Positions 10,431 to 23,336 of a DNA stretch of 64,000 nt are shown in pieces. The position numbers were made by a program, and so were the translations under genes. This DNA comes from Chloranthus sessilifolius. Taxonomy: Eukaryota > Streptophyta > Magnoliopsida > Chloranthales > Chloranthaceae. The notes below the pieces were generated by a model, which was given only the letters and a program-made list of their open reading frames with translations, was not told where the DNA came from and made no database searches. Where the stretch lies: the NCBI GenBank assembly GCA_021018995.1, contig CM037586.1:4252328-4316327 (forward strand), given 5' to 3'. Each line of letters starts with the position of its first letter. Positions within the stretch are counted from its first letter, which is position 1.

Positions 10431-11700
10431 AACACCTGCCCTTTGCATTCCGTGATAGTCAACTTGTTGATTGACACTATAAAAAATAAGACTATTAACA
10501 AAAAAACTATTAAAGGCTATTAAGACTATTAGCGGCAAGGGTATTAACGACATTTTTTTATTAATAGCAATATTTTTTGGCTGCCGTTAATAATCTTATT
10601 ATTTATATTGTGAGACTTTGCCACGCCCCTTGCCTCGCACCCCTCCAAGGCCTTTGCAGTCCATCAGCGGCAGCACCGGGGAGCGATGCGGGCGGGGCGC
10701 GCGACAGTTCAACGAGCATACCTTTCATTTACGTGTCCTCATATTTCTAGTTTCACTTCTTACTTTGTATCTTTGTTCATGTAAGATACCATATAAAAAA
10801 AATTTTCTAAATATTTCAGAAAATACTTTAAGTGCGGAAACGATTCATTTTCATTTATTAAAGTAGTCGCAGAAACAATAATTAAATACTATCGGTTTAA
10901 TTTCTCACTTTCGTTAACCTGATCGGCATGCTCGGGTTTACAACTTGATCGTAACAAACTTCTAACGAGTAAGGAAATATAATTAAATCCACTAAAAAAA
11001 AAAAAAATCATGAAAGCAAAACGTGAAAAGAGTCGATGACCATACAAACCAAATTGTAAGAGATAACCGTTGTTTTCAAAAGTGATGGACTTAAAATAAA
11101 GCCAACAAAATCAAAAAAAGAAAATATTCTATCAAAACCTAAGTGCAGGTGTTGGTAGCTCTATAGACAAAATGAGTTTCACTACCAACTCTCTGATCGC
11201 TTATGGATCTCTTCCTTTCGAGCTCCTCTAACCCTGACTAGGCGGCTGCTGACTGGCCTCTGAAATTTTTGGGTTATAAAACGACCATAAGCGATGAAGC
11301 TCAATAAAGTCTTAGTTAGCATTGTAATAGGTTTTTAGCACAAGTAATATAAAAATATTTCATGGGTGTAAGTGCAAGTGGGGTTTCCAGCAGTTTTGAT
11401 AGTATAACTAAGCATTAAGCCGAAATTCTAATTATAAATAATATGAGCAATTTCTATTTAACAGGGAAGTAAACATTCACAAAAGAATAGCAATTCATGA
11501 GGTGCAATTTATAACTAAAGCAGAAAATAATGAGATTACGTCGAAAGCATATAATATTATTATTCTACAGGTTAACAACTAACAAGATTTACAAGTTACT
11601 TTAAGGTTTATAAGCTTATTTATAAGTCAATTTTCTACTTATTCATATTTTGTTTATATATTTAGGGTATTTGTTTATTATTAGTGTCTTTTAATTAATT
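10431..11700 (+). mobile_element. Possible gypsy LTR or LTR fragment, carrying MITE copy 3
   Basis: At 10431 TGTAACACCTGCCC resembles the start of a plant gypsy LTR. The sequence continues across the MITE into a short GC-rich patch (10618-10710). It later has a stretch near 11245-11310 of the kind seen in such LTRs. No end, target duplication or primer site was found, so both extent and class are tentative. Confidence 0.3.
10475..10610. mobile_element. CACTA-type MITE, copy 3 (136 bases)
   Basis: The ends are CACTATAAAAAATAAG and CTTATTATTTATATTG, flanked by TGA (10472-10474, 10611-10613). The interior repeats CTATTAAGACTATTAGCGGCA, shared with copies 1 and 2. It sits inside the possible LTR starting at 10431. 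Confidence 0.8.
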
Positions 11701-11939
11701 CGGTGTCGATACGAGAACACCAATCATGGTCCAAGATTCAAGATATCAATGTTTGCGCGAACAAAGGTCAACACTTTCCGCCTTTTAGTCAATCAAGACA
11801 AGGATCAATGACCCTTTTGATCTAACTTGACCTGATCTTCAACTGATATTTCAAGAATCCTTTCAAGTACAGGGTGCACATACGAGCCTGTTCGTGAGAA
11901 TAATGATCAGCTATTTGAGGCTTTCAAGTTTAAGATTTC

Positions 11940-12770
11940 ATAATTCGTTATCAAGTAATTAATGTTCAAGGTTCAATATATTCAGGACTTCTATATTCAA
12001 GTTCAAGTATACTTCTTTCTAGAAGTTCAAGTTCAACTTCCCATTCCAGGTTCAAGATTCAAGTATTCAAGTATCCATTTCAGGTTCAAGATTCAAGTAT
12101 TCAAGTATTCAAATATTCAAGTTTTCAAGTCTTCAAGTATTCGAGTATTCAAATATTCAAGTATTCAAGTATTCAAGTTCGCTTTCAGGTTCGAGATCAA
12201 GTTCAAGTATTCAAATATTCAAGTATTCGGTATTCAAGTGTTCAAGTATTCAAGTTCGCTTTCAGGTTCGAGATCAAGTTCAAGTACACACTCTAATTCA
12301 AGCATGAGTTCAAGTTCAAGTTCTAGTGCAAACATGAGTTCAAGTTCAAGTTCTAGTGCAAGCATGAATTCAAGTTCTAGTGTAAGCATGAAATCAAGTT
12401 CAAGTACAAGTTCTAGCACAAGCATGAATTCAAGTACAAGTACAATTCTAGTATGAGTTCAAGTTCGAGTACAAGTTCTAGCATGAGTTCAAGTTCTAGT
12501 TCAAGCGTGAGTTGAATTCAAGCATACGTTCTAGTTCAAGCACAAGTTTTAGTTCACATACAAGTTCGAGTTCCAGTTTGAGTACTAGTTCAAATACCAG
12601 TTTAAGATCATGTTCAAATTTCGGGTTCAAATACAAGTTCTAAAACAAGTCCAAGTTCTAGTTCAAATAAAAGTTCTAAATCAAGTTCAAGTTCCAGTTC
12701 AAATACAAATTCTAAATCAAGTTCAAGTTCCTGTTCAAGTACAAGTTCTAAATCAAGTATGTCACCATCT
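11940..12770 (+). repeat. TTCAAG hexamer array
   Basis: About 800 bases are built from six-base steps TTCAAG, with TTCAAGTATTCAAG blocks first and TTCAAGTTCTAG/CAAGCATGAG blocks later. Because the period is a multiple of three it leaves a spurious 164-residue open frame (F-K-Y-S-S-I then poly-serine), with no start context and no family resemblance. It looks like a decaying satellite or minisatellite rather than a gene. Confidence 0.85.
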
Positions 12771-13144
12771 ATTAAGCAATCATATTCCAATCATTCCCAA
12801 GCATGTCACTATCACGTTCAAGCTTATCACTAGGCAGGTTCAAGCATCATGTTCAAGCATGTCCCTTAGCATGTTCAAGCATATTATTATCATATCCAAG
12901 CTTGTCACTAAGCATGAAATCAGGTCCAAGTTTCAAATCCCGTGACTCGATCATAGTGGAAGATCTCATAGGCTTATACTTATATCAGGCGTTACCGTAA
13001 TTTAAAGTCCAAATAAGGACTTATGTTTATCATTATCGATAAAAGATAAAACTCGGTTGTTTGTAACGATATTTGAGGCATTGAGGTGCCTGCTCCTACA
13101 AATCCTAGTTATTTGAGTTAAGTCAACTAACTAGTTGTTCATTA

Positions 13145-13390
13145 ATGGGCCAAGTTTCTTACTTATCCTATGACTTCGGGTATGGGCCGTGGGTCCAATT
13201 GGTCATGAGTTCAAGGGTTTATGGGTCCAAAAGGTCCATTGGTTTATGGGTCCAAAAGGGTCCAATGAGTTACGGATCTAATGGGTCTAATGGGTCACAA
13301 GTTCAAGGGTTTATGGATCCAAAAGGTCCATTGGTTTATGGGTCCAAAGGGTCCAATGGGCCATTTCTAGGGGATTCAGGCCTTTACTAG
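13145..13390 (+). repeat. Imperfect tandem repeat GGGTCCAAAAGGTCCATTGGTT
   Basis: Units containing TATGGGTCCAAAAGGTCC and CAATGGGT repeat several times, with two longer blocks about 100 bases apart (13208-13256 and 13303-13352). Together with the hexamer array upstream it suggests a satellite-prone stretch, perhaps part of a long LTR. Confidence 0.7.
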
Positions 13391-15481
13391 ACCTAAAACT
13401 AGGTGTACGGGCCTTTCCAGGGGCCGGGCAACATATATTTATCCATTAGGGCCTTATAAAAAAGTTTTAGACAGGGCTTGTGTCTTAGAAAACCAATTTA
13501 AATTTGTCGAGCCATGGGCCAGGTCTTTAAGCTAGGCTCTTGTTCACTTTGTCAATCCTATTTACTAAAGGTTTAGGATTTGGCCATATCGGGTCGTCAA
13601 AGTTGGGTCTTTGACTTGATTGATCATTTTCACATGGGTCTTTTACAAGTTAGCTTCTTTATGGTGACCATGTGATTTGACTTTTCCTAAATAGTCACGG
13701 GTCTCGGGTCAAGGTCCAAGTGTTAGGACTCATTCTTTCAACATTTCAGATTTTTCATAAGGGTGGCGGACAGTTTGCGGTAAATCATCTACCATTTTTA
13801 ACTCCGATCGACTTTTCTAATGCTTCCAAAATTGAGGGAAAGAGCACTGATAATCTCATCTTTCTCAGGTGGTGCTATTCAAAAATATGGTTAGGAATTA
13901 TCATGGTAGATAGATCACCGAGATTTGTTATGTTTCATCAGGTTTATGGGCCAGTTTTATTGGACCTCGGTGTTGGGTTCATAACTCTTAGTGTCGAGAG
14001 GGGAATTGTTCACTCAACGCTTCTTTGGAAAGATCCACGACTTACCTACCACTTCCCTTGATATTTTAAGGTTCAAAGGTCAAGGGATCAGGATGTAAAT
14101 AAGTCCATCCGATCAAAGGTCTGGTATGTTTTCTAGCTGGGTGCCATTTTCCGCAATTCTACATTGCAATTTTACCCATTTTCTCGCCGTCAATTTTGAT
14201 TGAATCGAGGTGTGAAAATTTCCCAGGCCTTAAGGACAGGTTAGGGTCTATGTTCAATTAATCCCAATTTTTTTCGTTAAGTTTTCGGGCACGAAAATCA
14301 TAGCTTATTACAGCTCTGTTTTCATGTGCAATAAGGCAGCTTCGTTTGCTTGTGCTCTGGCTGCAGTAGCTTTCAAACTGTATGGGGTTCAGGTCTGAAA
14401 ATTTAACCGGGCATCGAAAACCCTTTAACATATTTTTCAGAATTGTTTGGGATTTTTTCAGAATTTATTTCCAATTAATTTGTTCACTGTTCTGAGGACA
14501 GATTGTTGTGGGCTGCAAGGTCCACAAATTTGGGACTTCGATGGGGTCCACCTAGTGGTTCATCCAATGCCGTACTTTTCGGGTCTCTATCCAAGACATT
14601 CCTAAGTTAAATCTCAGGTTTATCGGGACCTGTCTCAGGTTCATTTTAACTAATTAAGCTACTCTAATCACTTGCCGGTAATTTCCTATTCACCGGTATT
14701 AATTTACTTTAAGATATCATATTGGGCTTTAAGATCCATCCGATCGGGCCTAACATCTCGAGCATGTGTACATTTTAAAAGTTTATTTTCTTTTGAAAAT
14801 CCTTTTTACAAAATCACATTTCTAAAGATCCTTACTCGATCCATTTTTCAAGTTCTATTCTCATCTATCACATATATAGCCTATCCATGTATCTATTCCT
14901 ATCCATGCATTTAACACCACTCAAAATTTATGATCAACTATCGGAAGTCAATCATGTCATTCTAAGATCAGTAATGTCATTCATGCTTATCAAAGAATTT
15001 AACTCTTAGTCAAGATTGCATGAGCAAGACAAGCATGAATCTATACATATCAAGCAAATCAAGCTATCTATCGAGTCTATCAATCGGGACCATCCGATTG
15101 GGCACATATCAGCTTTTGATCGGGCTAAAATTCTCTGAGATATAATTTACGATCTTAGTATATTCCAGCCCACAAAACATGTTACAATTTTGTTTCAAGA
15201 ACTATAAGAAATAATGCACACAATTTCATGCAAAGTCACATACAAGTTATCTATAAATCAAGTCAATCAAGACCACTCATTCTATCATGTTCAAACCAGA
15301 TTAAAAATGATAAATTTCTAGGATTTTGCATGAATCATTCATCAAGAAAAAAAAGAGATCTCAGATTTGCATATCCATAAAAATTTCCATGCAAAGCCAA
15401 CAACTATACTATACTATATCATGAAATAGAGTTACTATGCATCTATATCCTCAAATTGACCTAGAAATCCTTGAATATTAG
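13391..15481. other. Anonymous AT-rich DNA
   Basis: There is no credible coding sequence, RNA gene or termini. The composition (GGGCC and TTTTCG patches between AT-rich tracts) would fit decayed LTR or internal sequence of a large gypsy element, but nothing identifies it. Confidence 0.5.
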
Positions 15482-16808
15482 TGTAGACACCCAAATTTTA
15501 CCCAAGGCTCGATTGACCCATACTTCGAGAATGGTGTAATTCCAAACTTCTGAAAGCATTTCCCAAACCTTTAGAACTTGACCTACAAACTTAGAACCCT
15601 TCCCAGACTCTTAGAAACCAACTCGGACCCCTAAAACCCAAAACCTAACCCATTGGATCCATACTGAACCTACCTCGGGCCCAGAAGAAAGCCTGCCAAT
15701 TTTCTGATTCTGACAGAAATTGACTATGCGTGCATATTATGCACGCATGGCCAATTTGGCCTTTTGCCTCCAAACCACCCAGCTAAGGGCCTTAACGTCC
15801 TGCTTCTGGAGAGATTTTTAAAGCATGTGTGCATACTATGCATGCATGCCTTAAAATTTTGTTTTTCTCAGAAATGGCAGATTTTAGTTTTCAAGTTTGA
15901 CTTGTGGACCATTCCGAAGTTCGAGGTGTATTTCTTTAGGACCCTTATGCCCCTATAGAACTTCCATATCACCCTTATGCCATTCAAGTCCTCACTCCAT
16001 CATCCACCATTAAACCCAATTCACACTTCTCTAAACTCCTAAAAGCCTAGAAAATCTTAGATGGCCCATTACCTAATTGCTAAACCAATTAGAACCTTCT
16101 CCTTTGTTTAAACACTTTTGAAAATTCAAGAGAAGAAACTCTAGAAAATTGCACCCACACCTCTCCCATTCATAACTTTCTAAGTTCAACCTTGAGCTCA
16201 CATTACCCTCACCCCATCACACAACCACTTCCATCATTCCTAAGCTTTGAAACCTTAGCCTAGATTATCACCATACCATCATTCCTAACCTTCCAAGCCT
16301 TCAAACCTTAGCAAGCTAGAACCTTCTCCTTAACCCATTTGCTATCGGAAGTTCACCAGAATCATCATTTACATGATGATCCGACAATAGTGCTTCAAGG
16401 GCCCGAGAGCTCCGGCTCTTCCCTCTATTCCTCTACCTTTTTTTATTTTTTCTCTATCTTACGATTTAAGCTGTTACGCCACCGAAATTTCGGTGATTGC
16501 GGAGAACTTAATAGGATCGGTGTGCCTTCGGGCAAGAAGAAGTGTTGCTTATTTGTATATTTTTTACATACACTTGGCCATAGTAGAGACCGCTTACAAG
16601 CGAGTCAATCGAGTGCCTAACACCTTCTCGATTGAGAACTGAAGCCCTTTCCCAAGAGGCTTTGGTGTTGACCGGTGATTCGGAGTCATATATCGCACTT
16701 CGGTGCTCACGATATTGATTTTGGGTATCCTGAGACACCAAAGCTTCGAATGGCAACTCTATTTTGAGCCCATCGTCGCGTTGGACTCACAAAGTCTACG
16801 GTTGCACA
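15482..16808 (+). mobile_element. 5' LTR of a Tat/Ogre-type gypsy element
   Basis: The segment begins TGTAGACACCC and ends GGTTGCACA. Two bases later comes TGGTGACTCCGCTAGGG, the kind of primer site (arginine-tRNA type) I know from Tat/Ogre elements. The start TGTAGACAC matches the other Tat-type LTR in this window (36079-38185, minus strand). The LTR carries a 21-base perfect palindrome at 15727-15747 and a degenerate copy near 15825. Only ~160 bases of internal region remain before an Athila LTR. Confidence 0.72.
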
Positions 16809-16810
16809 GA

Positions 16811-16828
16811 TGGTGACTCCGCTAGGGA
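16811..16828 (+). other. Primer-binding site of the Tat-type element
   Basis: TGGTGACTCCGCTAGGGA sits two bases after the LTR end. It resembles the conserved Tat/Ogre primer site with a few substitutions. Confidence 0.7.
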
Positions 16829-16972
16829 TAGTTTTTAGAACTTGTCCTTGAAGTTTTGGACCCTTTTGCATGTGTTTTTCCTTTCGCTCACTTTTTGCTC
16901 ACTTTCTGCTTACTTACCCTTACGATTTCGCATCTTTTTGTCTAGTCATTTGACTGGTGTTCGCTACTTATA

Positions 16973-18372
16973 TGTGTATTTAATTAAGTCTTAACCTATT
17001 ACAAGTGCACAATGAAAATTGTAGAGCTAGTATAGGATTGTTCCCACAAAGATAGGTTTTATATATATTAATTTTATGAAAACTTTTATCTTTTAAGATC
17101 CTAAATTACTTGAGAAATGTGAATAAATAATTATTTCTTAACCTAAATTACAGAAAATAAATCCTAAATCCTCCTTCTTCAAATTATGGTTGTCAATCAC
17201 AATCCTCAGCTATCGGATGCTTACAAATATAAAATACCGTTACATTATATCTCAGTCTTCTAAAATCTGGGCATCAATTAAAAACTAGCATCCTTCAATA
17301 TAGATTTATACTAATCTTTAATCTATCAAAATTTTGGGCGTCAATCAAACTCCAGAAAATCAAAGATGGAAAATAAAAATAATTACACTAATATGCAGAT
17401 TCCAACCTGAGTTGTCAATTCAAATTAAAATCTGAAGATGTTTACAAAACAGTAAATTGTAATAAAATAAATTTAAACTAGAAAGCCAAAGTAGAACCAT
17501 CCAAAGGATTGATCTTTCAGTTTCCTCAGCTTTGCTTGTTAGGCAAGACCTTAGAGAACTGTGGACGATGTTACTTTGTAAATCCTAAACTACTTTGATC
17601 GGGAGAAAATACAGACCTCAGTTGTTAATTAATGCTGTGAAATTCTTCGATGGTTATTCCTATATCAAGTCCTCTTATTTAGTCAGTATATAAAACTCCT
17701 AATTCTAAGAAAAGAAACATAAGTATCCTAATAGAACTCTACTTCTAATTCTATCTTTCCTTGCTTTCAATAGTCGATGTACTTCTGGATTTTTTCCTTT
17801 ATTTCAGTCCTTTTGAGAATCTTCTTCGTCAATCTTCTCAAATTCGTGATTGGCCAGATTTCTAAGTCAAGAATTCTTCTAATTATATGCATGGCGGTGT
17901 AAATCTTCACGTGACCAGTAGCTTCGGAAGGTGTCTTTTCTGAAAAATCGTAAATTACGATTTTCTAGCTTTTATTCTCTCTGGACGATTCTTTATTTAT
18001 GATTGTTCGTCTTTTCTCTTACTACACAGCTTCTTATAGAACGATTCTTTATTTATGATTCGTCTTTTTATATCGTACTTCACTCTTGAGCGGCTTCTCT
18101 GAAGAATTATAAATTACGATTTCTTACTTTCTTTATATCGTTCCGTAAAATTGTAAAACACAATTTTTCGTCTTTCAGTAGGCGGTGAATCTACTTTTCC
18201 TTCATTCGACTTTTTATTGCTTTATGAGTAAATTTTGACGCATATTAATATTTTGATTCTCTTTTACTCTTTTTCCTTAATATCTGTACATCAATTATTT
18301 ATTAGTAGAAAATTAAGTTCTAGCATCACTAAGTTAAGAATAGTAAAATGGTATATTATGTGATTGATCACA
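16973..18372 (-). mobile_element. 3' LTR of an Athila-like gypsy element
   Basis: The 1.4-kb segment reads on the minus strand from TGTGATCAATCACA (18372) to ...ACACA (16973). It is preceded by the polypurine-type tract CCTAAGTTTGGGGG (18373-18386). The left end carries TTAACCTATTACAAGTGCACAATG (plus-strand view), resembling Athila LTR ends. It is inserted ~160 bases into the Tat-type element. The matching 5' LTR was not found. Confidence 0.68.
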
Positions 18373-20507
18373 CCCCCAAACTTAGGTTTTGCTAGTCCTT
18401 AGCAAACAAGGAAATATAAAATATCCTATACTAAGAATTTAAATACCACTTTCGTAGGGAGCACGATTGTATTTAGCAGATGCAACAAGCCTTTAAATCT
18501 CTACGTGATCTCTAGTGGAAGAGTTGTAGTCTCCTAAAAGTTTTCAGTGAAGTTACCTACAAACTTCAAATATTTTTGGACTTTTCAAAATATTTTTCAA
18601 AGTTAAAACAAAAGTTAAAATTTAAAGTCTAAACTAATTTTTGTACACTAATTAAGTTAATTAAGTTGATCATCACATGGTTGTTATGATTTTATGAAAT
18701 TATTAATCTTTTATCCTTACTTCCCATTATAACAATTATCCTTGATTAGAACAACAATTTTTATTCATAGTAAGCACGGAGTGTATGCATTAGTGAATAG
18801 TTTATTCTTCATAAAATTTTCTAAACTACAGTTTTTAGAAAATATTTCCATTCAAGAGCTCACTATTGACATACTCTTAGAAAATATATCGAAACTTTTT
18901 GGGTTCTCTCAATGTATTAAGTCAAAGGATAATTGCTAAAAAAAATTTTATCACATGGAAAAGATAATCTATTTTATTCATATGATTCCATGTGCAATCC
19001 AAAGTATCCATTATTCATATCTCTACTAAGCTTATGCTTTTGCAAATCGTAAATCAAAAAAGTCTTTCCTTCAGCTTGTAATGGGGCTTTGGTTTTCAGA
19101 AGGTATCAAAGAAAGGTAGAAAAGGATTCAAAATTTTTCTGATAATCTAGCTCTTCTTTCTCCTATCTTTTTAGGTTTCTTCTTTTCTTTTTCTGTAAGT
19201 ATCCCCGATTTTGGATAACTTCTTCCCATTTTTATTTTTGTAAAATCCTTTTTTTTTTTTTTTTTTTTCTAAATTTGTCTTTTTACGATTTTTCTTTCTT
19301 ATCTTTTTTTCTTTAGAATTGTGATACTTTTTTTAGAAATTGTCTTTCACGATTTTTCATCTTTTCCCATATTTTCTTTCTTTTTCTTTGCAGTATTTCC
19401 CTTATCCATTTTTTTTTTATTTTTTACTCCTTCCACTCCCTCTTGTTCCCTTCTTTTGCATTCTAAAATCTTAGAAAATGTAAGGGTTAAAGGTTGAAAG
19501 CTTTTGGTAGTACTTATGATTAAGGTTTTCAAAAATTTTGGTACAAAAAAATTTTTGGTTTAGGGTTCTAATATGGATTCAAAGGATAAGTCATTTTGGT
19601 TCTATTTTTTTAAAAGATGACCTTTAATCATCTTTACAATTTACTAGCATAGATGCTTTATTACTTTAATATTTCTAACAGATAGTTCATACAAAAAAAT
19701 CAGGTTATTATAGTCATAGAATATTTTGATTCTAAATTCAGCAATATAAGTTTTCATAGCAGCATCTAAGTTCAAAGGAATTTTTGACTTGAATAGAAGT
19801 AATTTTTCTCTCAAAGAAAGGAAAAATTAGTCATTAATGCTCCCTGATTTATACAATTTTGAAACTATAACCTAAAATATTACAGTTTAGATCAATCTAT
19901 TATTTCAAATATTCAATCTAATACAGTGTTCAACGAGCTAAACATGAATTGAACTGTTCTATATTCTGATTATTGAACTTCTACTATGATGGATCGTAAG
20001 TTTTCAAGATTCGTAATTTTTTCTATTATAATTCACATATAATGGTTAACTTAAAAATTTTGAAATTTTTTTATATAAAAACAAACTAAATAAAACTAAC
20101 TGATATACTAACATGTTACTTAACTACTACTACGCACAAAAGTTGTGTATCCCCCCAAACTTACTTGAACAATGCCCTCATTGGCACAAAAACAAGGGAC
20201 ACTCAAAATTAATTTACCTATAAATTACTGATATTGCCGATTATATACCAGAAAAATTTGTCACCAGATATATACTCTCCCCCAAACTTCAGAGAAAATA
20301 TCCTCGGCTTATTCTCAGAGATATCAATAACAAAAATGAAAAGAAAAGTTAGAAACAATTACACAGTTAGTGAGAAAGTTAATAAAAAGAAAATTTCATA
20401 TATTAACTGAATATTTACAATGAAAATGAAAAGAAACATTAGATAGAAATTAAAGACTAATTACATACTAAGAAATAATTCTATGAAAAATCTAGAGTGC
20501 TTAAAGA
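18373..20507 (-). other. 3' noncoding region of the Athila-like element
   Basis: This long noncoding tract lies between the env-like ORF and the 3' LTR. It has three AAGTTTGGGGG-type tracts (near 18374, 20155 and 20282, minus strand), which resemble the repeated polypurine motifs seen 3' of Athila ORFs. A T-rich run lies at about 19250-19270. No gene is seen. Confidence 0.6.
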
Positions 20508-23336
20508 TTATATATGTGAGACTTGTGATGTTCTGTATTTTTCACTCGGTGATGAACGGTATGGTATAAGAATGGAAGTAATAGGGTTTTCTTCTGAGTC
20601 AGACACCACATCGGTAGAGTAATCATCTTGTTCTTCTTCTGAAAGTGGTTCTCCATGTGTTGTAGGCTCAGCTTCATCAGTGTTGTCTTTTTCATCTATC
20701 ATTCTATTGGAGCTTCCTTCCAGACTCTGTTGCTCTTTTTCAACTTTTTCTTTGTTTTTCAAATCCGCAGTCAACATTTTAATCACAACTGATTTTAGTT
20801 GGATCTCAAGTCTTAGTGCTTCTGTTTCTTTTCCATATTTCTGTACAGCATCCTGAAGAGTATCGTTATCAGCAGATTTCGCTTTAATCTCTTCTCTTAG
20901 CTTCTCCAATTCATTCTTTGCTTTCATTATTTCCATCAAACTTTTGGATGTGAAAGAGTCAATATGTTGTCCTTGCTCTTTGCAAATCGGGCTGAGAGAA
21001 TCTCTTTCATCTTGTAATTTGCGCACTTTCCCTTCTGTGACTATTAGTTGATGATTTTTTTCATTCAATTGAGCATTTAATGTCTGCTCATATTCCCGAT
21101 GGGCTTTTTCTCGTGTTGTTTCTCTGTTATCTGGGGCTTCAAAGAATTCCTCAAACTGCTCCATTAGAGTAGCAATTTAGTCCTCATATTCTTTCTTCTT
21201 GCCCTCCTATGTTTGTTGGTTCTTTCTCAATGTATTGTTTTCTTCACGCAGTTGTACCATTTGAGCTTGAGGTGATTCGAAGGCTTCTTGTACTCTCCTT
21301 GAGGCTTCTGCTTTCCAATGTGCAAGGTGTTATTTCGCAGCCTTCTGTTTTAAATTTTCCACTATCTCTACGCGCTCTTGCGTAGTGAGTGTAGTTTCAA
21401 CGACTCTGTTCTTCAGTCTGTGGAACTCATCCATCCACTTTCTTACCACATCTGGTAGTGTCATCAAATTGGAGGCATAAGTATTTTGTCATTGCTCTTC
21501 TTCCCTCAATTTGCTTACTGCATCTTGTAATGGCAATAGATTTGGCTCATGTGTAAGTTGTCATCGTTCCACTGCCTTCAATCTCCTTTCTAGTTCAGGG
21601 ATTGTTGTGGTGGTGACTGGAGGATCAACGGGGGGTACTTCTTCTCCATTTAGCAGTTCTGTGAAACTTCCTCTTGGTAATTCAGAGCTTGGCCTTGCTT
21701 TTGCTGCTTGAACTATGAGAGTCTACTCTGAAGTGTTTGAAATTGTAGGTAGAACAACAGACTCTATTGGTGCAGGAACATGGCTAGAAGTAGCCACTTC
21801 AGCAATTTGCATTTATTCTGCCACTTCAATGTTTGGGCTCAAAGGCTCTGCTTCAGTAATAGTTGGAAGTGTGTCTGCTTCAGTTGAAGGGGGCATAGCA
21901 GGCCCTATTAGTGAGTCCTGAGCGGGGTCATACAAGCTAGCTTGGTCTGCAACTATGACTGGTTCTAACTCAACTATTCCCTCATGTGTTGGAGAGCCAG
22001 CCTTTGCTCTTTCTTGAGGTTGAGTAAAAGTACTCACTCCCTCTTCTGTAGCTACTGCTTCTGACACTATTATTTCTGTGAACTGCTCTATGGCAGATTC
22101 TTTCTAGGTCTTAGGCATCTGTGGGACTTTTAGTGTAAAGGAGGTATTCTTGGTGCGAGAAGTGAGAGGGATTTTCTTTTTATTTTCGGCACCTAAGGTT
22201 CTCCTATAGGCTATTACCGTTAAGCTTTCCTCTACTTTTGGCGAAGCCTTTTCTTTGGGATCTATGTCATACCCCACATTCATCAGTAGGTTTGTAAAAA
22301 GACCTCCAAAGGGCAAAGTCAACTTCTTCGTCTGATATTTTTCTTGACTCAGTTTCTCCCTCACGGTAGTGACTACTTCAAAAAGGTAAGAGGGCACATC
22401 GAATCAATAGTGATTTGCCATTAAGTGCAATGCTCTGGCAAAAAGTGCCCTTTTCTGAGTTTCGTGACCCGTGGGGTGAATAGTCTTATGAATTAAAACG
22501 TCCAGAAAGTGAAGTGATAAACTCCTTACTTCCAAATCTTTTCGAAGGAAGAAGGACCTATCTCGACGAAGTTTTCCTAACAGCTATGTTGGATAAAATC
22601 AGGAAGGGTGTTGGATGGCATCCTCAAAATGTTGGCCTCTGGGTTGTCCTGGGATACTTGTGGTCTTTCAAAGGGTGTTTGCATTACTCTTGCAACCGTT
22701 TCCTTTATAATTTGGATAGGAAGTCCATTGATACTGGTGGAGAGAATTGGGGATGGTTCCTGGCTGCTTTTGGTCATGTCTTTATAAAACAACCTTACCA
22801 ATCTAGGATAGGCTGGTGTGACTCCCGGTTCTAAGAAAAATTTCAGCCCGACATTCTTAAAATATTTGATGGCTTCCCCACTCATTTAAAAATTTTCCAA
22901 AGACTCAATGTCTACCGCAATTTCGGCTCCCACAAGATGGTGTTTCATTGAGGTAGGGAGCCGATCTAATGTCGTGACAGAAGATGCTGGCTTTTTGCCT
23001 TTATCTAACTTCATGCCCTTTTCGGGGGCAGATACAAAGTCGGTCTCATGTGTTTCTGTAGGTAGTTCTCTGGTAACTACCCCAAAAGATTTGGATTTCT
23101 TCTTGGTTAGCTTTGAGGGTAGCAGACCGTGCGATACGGTTAATAATTGGTGAGTTATCGGAGTTGTTACCTCTGTCTCCTTCCTCTTCCCTTTGTCGCT
23201 TGCTTGTTTCTCCCGACATGCTGGAATTTCTTTTTCTGCATGATGTGTAAAAATTATTCAGTAAATCGCAACTTGCATGCATAAATTGGAAATTAATTAC
23301 AGAGACACCTCCATTAGAGATTGTTACTATGGTCAA
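20508..23336 (-). pseudogene. Env-like/'plant transposon protein' ORF of the Athila-like element, with long coiled coil
   Basis: A degenerate frame of about 940 codons runs from M-S-G-E-T-S-K-R-Q (23336) to 20508, mostly in one phase, with in-frame stops (for example near 22104 and 21813) and a phase change covering 22577-22885. The N-terminus is charged. The middle has P-A-Y-P-R-L-V-R-L-F-Y, shared with the ORF at 641-3709, and L-P-F-G-G-L-F-T-N-L-L. An acidic Glu/Pro-rich linker follows, then a ~200-residue coiled coil (L-N-E-K-N-H-Q-L, K-L-R-E-E-I-K) ending in an acidic tail. This layout fits the extra ORF of Athila elements, whose role is not established. Gag lies upstream on the same strand with no pol between. 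Confidence 0.75.

Noticed and set aside
10618..10866. GC-rich start of an 82-codon frame as a possible gene
   Set aside because: The GC-rich patch is only ~90 bases, stops matching any pattern, and follows a possible LTR start.
11962..12456. 164-codon frame of F-K-Y-S-S-I and serine repeats
   Set aside because: It arises from the six-base repeat period; no start context or homology.
20501..20695. Separate 64-codon frame at the end of the env-like ORF
   Set aside because: It overlaps the coiled-coil ORF in another frame; no features of its own.
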